DNA of 5,858 bases from assembly GCA_903929845.1 (NCBI GenBank), contig CAIYWF010000169.1:1-5858 (forward strand), read 5' to 3'. The stretch comes from an uncultured Chlorobiaceae bacterium (GTDB lineage: Bacteria; Bacteroidota; Chlorobiia; Chlorobiales; Chlorobiaceae). Positions 1-4,683 of the stretch are shown here, in pieces. Both the position numbers and the translations under genes were made by a program. Within the stretch, counting starts at the first letter, position 1. Each line of letters starts with the position of its first letter. The notes under the pieces are model-generated. The model worked only from the letters and a program-made list of their open reading frames with translations. It was not told the DNA's origin and did not search any database.

Positions 1-409
1 TAAATTCATTAGCTGTCCCGGTCTGCGCGCCACCGAGGGCATAATTTGCCTGTGAGATGCCATAAAGGCTCGACAATGTGTCGACATAATTGGTTTCATC
101 GCTGAACCTTCCATTCGGATATAACATGTTGATCTTGTTGATCGTGCTGATCATAACGAAGTTACTTGCGGAGGCAGGGTTCGCCACCATGAGTTCCTGG
201 ATTCTTCCTTTATCGGCATAGCTATCACCGAAAGCAACGATCGAGGAAAATTGCTGGGCATTAGCGCCAGCGAAAGGCGCGACGCTCAGGGCGAATGCAG
301 TCATCAAGGCGCATCGAACCTTCCTGGGCGAAAAATGGCGGCGGAAAAGCGTTGCGAAAAATCTCGCTGAATGTTCCAAAAGGAACTCTTGATTGTCCCG
401 TTGAGCCAT
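1..409 (-). CDS. Exported GDSL/SGNH-family esterase, N-terminal part (cut by window edge)
   Basis: The minus strand is open from an ATG at 409 to the left edge (136 complete codons). Residues about 33-51 form a hydrophobic segment ending ANA-QQ, a good signal-peptidase I site, after a long basic n-region. The mature start reads FSSIVAFGDSYADKG: this is SGNH block I, with Ser63 of GDSY as the expected nucleophile. Residues 122-130 (NYALGGAQT) match block II with its oxyanion-hole glycine. The GxND and DxxH blocks would lie beyond the window. Known relatives with this N-terminus are EstA/ApeE-type lipases whose C-terminus is an autotransporter beta-barrel, so a surface-exposed esterase is likely, but the barrel is not visible here. 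A second in-frame ATG at 415 is possible. AGAAG lies 6 nt before the ATG at 409, which favours that start. The frame is closed upstream by TGA at 454-452. Family call is confident; substrate and autotransporter fusion are inference. Confidence 0.85.
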   Translation of the reverse strand, partial: MAQRDNQEFLLEHSARFFATLFRRHFSPRKVRCALMTAFALSVAPFAGANAQQFSSIVAFGDSYADKGRIQELMVANPASASNFVMISTINKINMLYPNGRFSDETNYVDTLSSLYGISQANYALGGAQTGTANEF

Positions 410-457
410 ATTCATCTTCTTGTTTGATTTTCTGTTCCGAATGAGTCTCTTTCAGGT

Positions 458-712
458 TTAATACATCAAATTTCTTGCACCACCTCCGCTGGCCTCACGG
501 TTAACCTTTTCTGGTGTGCTATAGAGCCAATGATTGTTGCTCTCTCTCCATGTTATGATATAAGAAATAGTTCTGTAATCCAAGCAGTAATTCAGTTGGA
601 GAGGCATAACCTTTGAGCGCTCAACAAAGATGATATCCAGTGCACAACCACGTCCATCCGTACTGATGCGAATACTTTCATGCGCTTTGAGTGCTGAGAT
701 GCGTCGATTTTG
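458..712 (-). pseudogene. Decayed IS3-family transposase (OrfB) fragment
   Basis: A minus-strand reading frame runs from just after TAG (715-713) to TAA (460-458). At 676-617 it encodes IRISTDGRGCALDIIFVER. This closely resembles the OrfB stretch ISMDGRGxAxDNIFVERLWR that carries the last acidic residue of the IS3-family DDE catalytic triad. The Asn of the usual DN pair is Ile, and the LWR and downstream Lys/Arg positions are missing. A little further on, LDYRT resembles the C-terminal (H)QxLxYRTP motif, which suggests an internal deletion of several tens of codons between the two motifs. No ATG start, no upstream DDE aspartates and no convincing terminal inverted repeats are visible. Upstream DNA (716-836) is AT-rich and has stops in this frame; a weak OrfA-like string (RNKFSK) there is not enough to call. 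It is non-functional. The final Gly-rich residues before TAA are unassigned. Confidence 0.6.
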
Positions 713-715
713 CTA

Positions 716-836
716 TAGAACAATTCATTCTCTATCTTGTTCCAATAAAACCGCCTTGAACTGATGATTTTTACTGAATTTGTTACGTCCTTGTTCCTCT
801 GTCGGTTTTTGAAATTGTTAACGTATTCAAAATAAA
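716..836. other. AT-rich spacer upstream of the plus-strand gene run, no gene seen
   Basis: This stretch is clearly richer in A+T than the flanking genes and has frequent stops in all frames. It should contain the promoter for the co-directional genes that follow, but I cannot assign one with confidence. A TTGAAA at 809-814 has no well-placed -10 box that would leave a leader before the ATG at 837. GTTAAC at 817-822 is a short palindrome only. It may partly derive from the same insertion element as the adjacent transposase remnant. Confidence 0.4.
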
Positions 837-1232
837 ATGGATAGAATGGCTGGCGTAAATATAACTGATAAATTTATTGTTATTGGCGATAGAGTATTAA
901 TCAAACCAAAATCTCTGGACGAACGGACAAAATCGGGAATTTATCTTCCTCCCGGCGTTCAGGAAAAAGAGAAAATCCAGACAGGTTATATCATTAAAAC
1001 CGGACCGGGTTATCCTGTAGGTCCACCTCCAGAGTCTGACGAACCTTGGAAAGAGCGGGTTTCAACGGCCCAGTACATTCCTTTGCAGGCAAAAGTGGGT
1101 GATATGGCTATTTTTATTCAGAATAGCTCTTACGAGATTGAGTATGAAGCGGAGCGATATATTATTGTCCCGAATTCGGCTATTCTGCTTTTAATCAGGG
1201 AAGATGACGATCTCGACTATTACCTTAGATAA
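837..1232 (+). CDS. Divergent GroES-like (Cpn10 family) co-chaperonin
   Basis: 131 residues, compared with about 95-100 for canonical GroES. The Cpn10 fold can be followed along its length. Residues 14-25 (IVIGDRVLIKPK) match the first strand with its DRV signature. Residues 26-46 correspond to the mobile loop that contacts GroEL, with TKSGIYL in place of the usual TxxGIVL. Residue 50 on (GYIIKTGPG) matches G-x-V-x-x-V-G-x-G. Residues 86-94 (KVGDMAIFI) match the KxGDxVxF strand, and IIVPNSAILLLI (109-120) the C-terminal strand. An insertion of about 20 residues rich in Pro and charge (PVGPPPESDEPWKER, 60-74) replaces the roof hairpin region, and the C-terminus is acidic. No groEL is adjacent, so this is not the main groESL locus. 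It is probably a paralogue; whether it binds GroEL is unknown. No good ribosome-binding site precedes 837. A second in-frame ATG at 846 is an alternative start. Confidence 0.85.
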   Translation: MDRMAGVNITDKFIVIGDRVLIKPKSLDERTKSGIYLPPGVQEKEKIQTGYIIKTGPGYPVGPPPESDEPWKERVSTAQYIPLQAKVGDMAIFIQNSSYEIEYEAERYIIVPNSAILLLIREDDDLDYYLR

Positions 1233-1274
1233 GCATGCCGATATCCCAGTTTGTAACCCATTGTAACTTGGACC

Positions 1275-2249
1275 ATGACTATAGATTTTGCTTCAGACCG
1301 TGCTGCTCAAGGCAATTCTTCGCATGAAGAGCTGTTCATGCGGATCAGTGCGCTTAAAAAAGAGATGAACGCTCTTGTTCTTGCCCATTATTATACGGTT
1401 CCGGAAATACAGCAGGTTGCTGATATCGTAGGCGACAGTCTCGCTCTTGCCCGCGCGGCAGAAAAAAACGATGCCGATGTCATTGTTTTTGCCGGTGTCT
1501 ATTTTATGGCTGAAACGGCAAAAATCCTTAATCCCTCCAAACTTGTACTGATGCCTGACGCTTATGCAGGGTGCCCTCTTGCTGACAGTTGCCCGGCTGA
1601 TGAGTTCATGAAATTCAAGGAGTTGCACCCGGGAGCTGTTGTCATTACCTATATCAACTCGACGGCAGAGATAAAGGCGCTTTCCGATATTACCTGTACC
1701 TCGTCCAATGTTGAACAGATCGTTCGCCAGATTCCCGTAACTCAGCCGATTATTTTTGGCCCTGACAGAAATCTCGGCGCTTATATTGCAAAAAAACTTG
1801 GTCGGGAGATGATTCTCTGGCAGGGGTACTGTTATGTTCACGAGGCTTTTTCTGAACTCTATGTTCTCAAAGCTTATGCCGAGCATCCCGATGCTGAACT
1901 TATTGCCCACCCTGAATGTCGTGAAGAGGTGCTTCGTCATGCGGCATTTATCGGTTCAACACAGGCATTGCTGAACCATACTGTTTCAAGCTCTGCCAAA
2001 AAGTTTATTGTTGCAACGGAACCGGGCATTCTTTACGAAATGCAGAAGCGTTCGCCCGAAAAAATCTTTATTCCAGCGCCAAGGGATCCCGATAATCCCC
2101 GGAGTGTCTGCACACAGATGAAGCAGAATACTTTTGAAAAGCTTTACCAATGTATGCTGAACCGAAAACCTGAGATTGTTGTTGACGAAGAGCTTCGTCT
2201 TGCAGCCCTGGGCTCCATCAGGAGAATGCTCGAAATGTCTCCGGGATAA
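1275..2249 (+). CDS. nadA: Quinolinate synthase NadA ([4Fe-4S] enzyme)
   Basis: Condenses iminoaspartate with dihydroxyacetone phosphate to quinolinate, a cytoplasmic step of de novo NAD synthesis. The 324-residue length fits the compact NadA class. The three cluster cysteines are visible at expected spacings: Cys100 (DAYAGCPLAD), Cys186 (WQGYCYVHE) and Cys279 (SVCTQMK). Catalytic positions known from Thermotoga and Pyrococcus enzymes are present: His38 and Tyr40 (LAHYYTVPE), Tyr126 (TYINS), Ser143/Ser144 (TCTSSN), His189 (YVHEAF), and His212 with Glu214 (AHPEC). VGDSLALAR (52-60) and FAGVYFMAETAKIL (72-85) are further family motifs. All key residues are intact, so it should be active. The ATG at 1275 has only a weak, very close Shine-Dalgarno (TTGGA). 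It lies 42 bp after the GroES-like gene and 4 bp before the pentapeptide gene. nadB and nadC are not in the window. Confidence 0.97.
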   Translation: MTIDFASDRAAQGNSSHEELFMRISALKKEMNALVLAHYYTVPEIQQVADIVGDSLALARAAEKNDADVIVFAGVYFMAETAKILNPSKLVLMPDAYAGCPLADSCPADEFMKFKELHPGAVVITYINSTAEIKALSDITCTSSNVEQIVRQIPVTQPIIFGPDRNLGAYIAKKLGREMILWQGYCYVHEAFSELYVLKAYAEHPDAELIAHPECREEVLRHAAFIGSTQALLNHTVSSSAKKFIVATEPGILYEMQKRSPEKIFIPAPRDPDNPRSVCTQMKQNTFEKLYQCMLNRKPEIVVDEELRLAALGSIRRMLEMSPG

Positions 2250-2253
2250 TACG

Positions 2254-3342
2254 ATGGCTAATGCTGAACATCTGAAGCTCCTTCAAGAGGGAGTTCCGGC
2301 TTGGAACCTGTGGCGTCAGGAGCATGAAGATATCCGTCCGGATTTGCACGATGCTGTTCTCGCGGCTCTCGATTTGCGAGGTGCAAACCTCGCCGGGGCG
2401 GACCTTGGTGGAGCAAACCTCGCAAAAGCAAATCTTGTGTCGGCGAATCTTGCCGAAAGTGATTTGCGTGGCGCCGATCTGCGTGGTACCGACCTCAGCA
2501 GAGCCAACCTCAGTGGAGTCAATTTCAGTAAAAGCACCATTGATATTTTCACGATTTATCGGGATGTTCAAGGTTGTGATATTGGTGTTAATGGACTTTA
2601 TTCACCCCTTACCGACTCAGCCGCACTATTGAGGATTGATCCTCCGGGGAACTCCATGCAGGGAGCCAATGCCGATGCGGTTATCGAAAGCCTCCGCCAT
2701 GCCCGCAAGCTTCACACTTTTTCCCTTCTGCTTGCAGGGATTGCCATGCTCTTTATCGTCATCAAACCAAAAACCATCACGCTGCCCTATCTTGCAGGAT
2801 CGTTCAAGTTCGATGATATCAGCTACTCCTTTCTGGCCATGATTCTTTCCACCGTGCTTCTGAGCCAGGTCTCCTCGTTTATTGATTCCGCCCTGCAAGG
2901 TGCGCACTATCTTAACGACAGAAGGTCGGCCATGCTTGTAGGCCACTTTCCTTGGCTGCTCTCAAAGTATGAAAGTGAAGAGAAAAATCGGCGCCAGTCA
3001 AAAATCATGCGCTTCTTTCTCGTTTTTCATCCACTCGTTTACCTCTACTTTTTTACGAAATGGGATGTGCTTTTCAGCGGAAGCTGGGAGGGGCTCATGC
3101 AGCACTACCAGGAGATGCCGGTCGTTTTCGGTGAGTATCTGATGCCTGTTTTCTATGTTATTCTCGTCAAGCTCTGCATTCATATTTTTCGTCTTTCGGA
3201 AGGGTTTCAGAAGCCAATTCTCTTCGATACCCAAACGGAACGCGGGCGTCATTCCGAAATGGAACGTCTTGCAGTAGCTGTTGAAAAGCAGGCATCACGA
3301 ACCGCAGAGCTTGTCGAGCTCATGCGCAAAAGGGAAGAGTGA
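2254..3342 (+). CDS. Pentapeptide-repeat protein with four predicted membrane helices
   Basis: Start chosen at ATG 2254, 4 bp after the nadA stop, with GGGA 7 nt upstream. An earlier in-frame ATG at 2176 lies inside nadA and would add 26 residues with no family support. The 362-residue product has four parts. Residues 1-38 are a helix-rich lead-in (VPAWNLWRQE) typical of bacterial pentapeptide-repeat proteins. Residues 39-93 hold eleven consecutive A(D/N)LXX pentapeptides, enough for nearly three turns of a right-handed beta-helix. Residues 94-150 are a non-repeat linker. The remainder is membrane-embedded, with hydrophobic segments near 153-171, 191-210, 252-267 and 289-311. The last 30 residues are charged and helical (EMERLAVAVEKQ), a possible coiled coil. 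No catalytic motif is seen. Translational coupling to nadA is likely. The function is unknown: the beta-helix could be a protein-interaction or scaffold domain held at the inner membrane. Confidence 0.88.
   Translation: MANAEHLKLLQEGVPAWNLWRQEHEDIRPDLHDAVLAALDLRGANLAGADLGGANLAKANLVSANLAESDLRGADLRGTDLSRANLSGVNFSKSTIDIFTIYRDVQGCDIGVNGLYSPLTDSAALLRIDPPGNSMQGANADAVIESLRHARKLHTFSLLLAGIAMLFIVIKPKTITLPYLAGSFKFDDISYSFLAMILSTVLLSQVSSFIDSALQGAHYLNDRRSAMLVGHFPWLLSKYESEEKNRRQSKIMRFFLVFHPLVYLYFFTKWDVLFSGSWEGLMQHYQEMPVVFGEYLMPVFYVILVKLCIHIFRLSEGFQKPILFDTQTERGRHSEMERLAVAVEKQASRTAELVELMRKREE
2368..2532 (+). repeat. Eleven tandem pentapeptide repeats (15-bp units)
   Basis: Encodes LDLRG, ANLAG, ADLGG, ANLAK, ANLVS, ANLAE, SDLRG, ADLRG, TDLSR, ANLSG and VNFSK in unbroken register. 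The central Leu (Phe in the last) and the preceding Asp/Asn are kept in every unit. This is the signature of the quadrilateral beta-helix fold. Confidence 0.95.
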
Positions 3343-3405
3343 GCAGATCCCGAGTAAAGCAGATACACGGGTTTTTCGTTCTCCATCACACAAACAAGGC
3401 AAATC

Positions 3406-4557
3406 ATGAAAAGAGCACTCTCCATCATACGTATCTGTTTGTTTGCCTTCATTACCATGTCGGTTTTTAATCCTGACCCTGGATTGTGTGCTTCATCACA
3501 TCGTAAGGCTAAAAAAAATCACAGTGTACGTAAAGCCAAATCGTTGAGTAGTGCTCATTCCCGAGTGGTTAAACGACACGGGAAACAGAAAACCCGTGAA
3601 TTGAGCATTGCTCCTCCTCAAGATGATGCACTGAGCTTGAACAATCAGGCTTTATTGCTGTATGCTCAGGGAAAATATGCTGAAGCAGAGCCGCTTTATC
3701 GTCGTTCTCTGGCGATTCGAAAAAAGCAGTTGGGCACTGAACATCCTCTGGTGGCCACAAGTCTGAACAATCTGGCGTTGTTACTCGACGCCCAGGCGAG
3801 GTATGCCGAAGCCGAGCCGCTCAGTCGTCGTGCGCTGGTCATCGACGAAAAAGCGCTTGGTACCGGGCATCTCGATGTGGCAACCGACTTGAACAATCTG
3901 GCGGCATTGCTTCAAGCGCAGGGCAAGTATGCGGAGGCTGAGCCACTCTATCGTCGTTCTCTTGCGATCCGTGAAAAGCAATTGGGCAGTGATCATTCTG
4001 ATGTTGCACAGAGTCTGAACAATCTGGCGGCATTGCTCCAGGATCAGGGCAAATATACCGAAGCAGAGCCTCTCTATCGCAGTTCTCTTGCGATCCGTGA
4101 AAAGCTGTTTGGCAATGAGCATCCCCTGGTGGCAATAAGTCTGAACAATCTGGCTGAGTTGCTGCAAGCGCAGGGCAAATATGCTGAAGCCGAACCACTC
4201 TATCGGCGTTCTCTTGCGATCAGAGAAAAGATATTTTCAAGTAATCATCCTCTGGTGGCTACGAGCCTGAACAATCTTGCCGGCTTGTTGCAAGCGCAGG
4301 GCAAGTATGCTGAAGCCGAGCCTCTTTATCGCCATTCGCTCGCAATCAACAAAAAAGTGTTGGGCGTCAATCATCCCTCTGTGGCCATGTGCCTGAACAA
4401 TCTGGCGGGATTATTGCAAGCGCAGGGCAAGTATGCCCAAGCCGAACCGCTCTATCGTCGTGCGCTGGCAATTGACGAAAAAATACTGGGCAAAGATCAT
4501 CCGCAAACCATAAATATCAGAAATAATTTCAACACTCGGCCAATGAAATTGAACTAG
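3406..4557 (+). CDS. Exported tetratricopeptide-repeat protein (kinesin-light-chain type)
   Basis: 383 residues. The ATG at 3406 has AAGG 6 nt upstream. Residues 1-29 look like a signal peptide: a basic start (MKR), a hydrophobic core (IIRICLFAFITMSVF), and a possible cleavage after LCA-29. There is no good lipobox, so it is probably periplasmic or secreted, not a lipoprotein. Residues 31-67 are a strongly basic linker. From residue 77 there are seven 42-residue TPR units of the type SLNNLAxLLxAQGKYAEAEPLYRRSLAIxEKxLGxxHPxVAT, ending in a degenerate eighth unit (IRNNF). These TPR_10/TPR_12-type arrays form protein-binding superhelices. No catalytic domain (CHAT, kinase or protease) is attached. 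It lies 63 bp after the pentapeptide gene and may share its transcript. The stop is TAG, and the frame stays open for 41 further codons beyond it. Partner and role are unknown. Confidence 0.9.
   Translation: MKRALSIIRICLFAFITMSVFNPDPGLCASSHRKAKKNHSVRKAKSLSSAHSRVVKRHGKQKTRELSIAPPQDDALSLNNQALLLYAQGKYAEAEPLYRRSLAIRKKQLGTEHPLVATSLNNLALLLDAQARYAEAEPLSRRALVIDEKALGTGHLDVATDLNNLAALLQAQGKYAEAEPLYRRSLAIREKQLGSDHSDVAQSLNNLAALLQDQGKYTEAEPLYRSSLAIREKLFGNEHPLVAISLNNLAELLQAQGKYAEAEPLYRRSLAIREKIFSSNHPLVATSLNNLAGLLQAQGKYAEAEPLYRHSLAINKKVLGVNHPSVAMCLNNLAGLLQAQGKYAQAEPLYRRALAIDEKILGKDHPQTINIRNNFNTRPMKLN
3634..4515 (+). repeat. Seven tandem 126-bp TPR-coding units
   Basis: Units start at 3634, 3760, 3886, 4012, 4138, 4264 and 4390, each exactly 42 codons with no indels. 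Each opens with a (S/D/C)LNN motif. Stretches such as CAAGCGCAGGGCAA and CTTGCGATCCGTGAAAAG recur nearly unchanged between units, so copy number could change by recombination or slippage without breaking the frame. Confidence 0.95.
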
Positions 4558-4683
4558 AGTGCGGCGGTTCCCTCAAAACCACTTGAGGATATTGAAAACC
4601 GACTCAATGTTATCGATAAACAGATTGGCTCCCTCGAAACCGAACTCTTGACTCAAGCAACCCCGATTAACGATTTTTGTTAA
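4558..4683 (+). other. In-frame coding-like tail after the TPR stop codon
   Basis: Immediately after the TAG at 4555-4557 the same frame stays open for 41 codons to TAA at 4681-4683. It encodes a peptide containing PLEDIENRLNVIDKQIGSLE, which has a helical, coiled-coil-like pattern. Read through, it would overlap the convergent surface-protein gene tail to tail by 17 bp. It may be a relic of a longer ancestral protein cut by an amber mutation, or chance. The TPR protein already ends in a way that is normal for its family (HPQTINIRNNF), which argues against it being essential. No start codon with a ribosome-binding site serves it alone. Confidence 0.3.

Noticed and set aside
716..836. Possible IS3 OrfA remnant (RNKFSK string on the minus strand)
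   Set aside because: The similarity is too short and is separated from the OrfB piece by stops in the same frame.
809..837. TTGAAA as a -35 box for the GroES-like gene
   Set aside because: At normal spacing the -10 would fall on the start codon itself, so no convincing promoter can be assigned.
1293..1940. Minus-strand open frame of 215 codons inside nadA
   Set aside because: The plus frame has all NadA cluster and catalytic residues; the antisense product resembles nothing.
2176..2253. Upstream ATG start for the pentapeptide gene
   Set aside because: It lies within nadA and adds residues without family likeness; ATG 2254 has a better placed GGGA and immediately follows the nadA stop.
2218..2571. 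Minus-strand and alternative plus-strand open frames over the pentapeptide repeats
   Set aside because: Their internal periodicity comes from the 15-bp pentapeptide units on the plus strand.
3349..3376. CCCG/CGGG inverted repeat followed by TTTTT between the pentapeptide and TPR genes
   Set aside because: The stem is only 4 bp with a 15-nt loop, too weak to call a terminator.
3569..4198. Several minus-strand open frames across the TPR array
   Set aside because: They repeat with the 126-bp period and are shadows of the TPR repeats.
4564..4601. Hairpin CCTCAA/TTGAGG (4571-4588) with outer CGGTT/AACCG pairing between the convergent genes
   Set aside because: Short stem and no T-run on either strand, so an intrinsic terminator is not supported; it may still fold in RNA.
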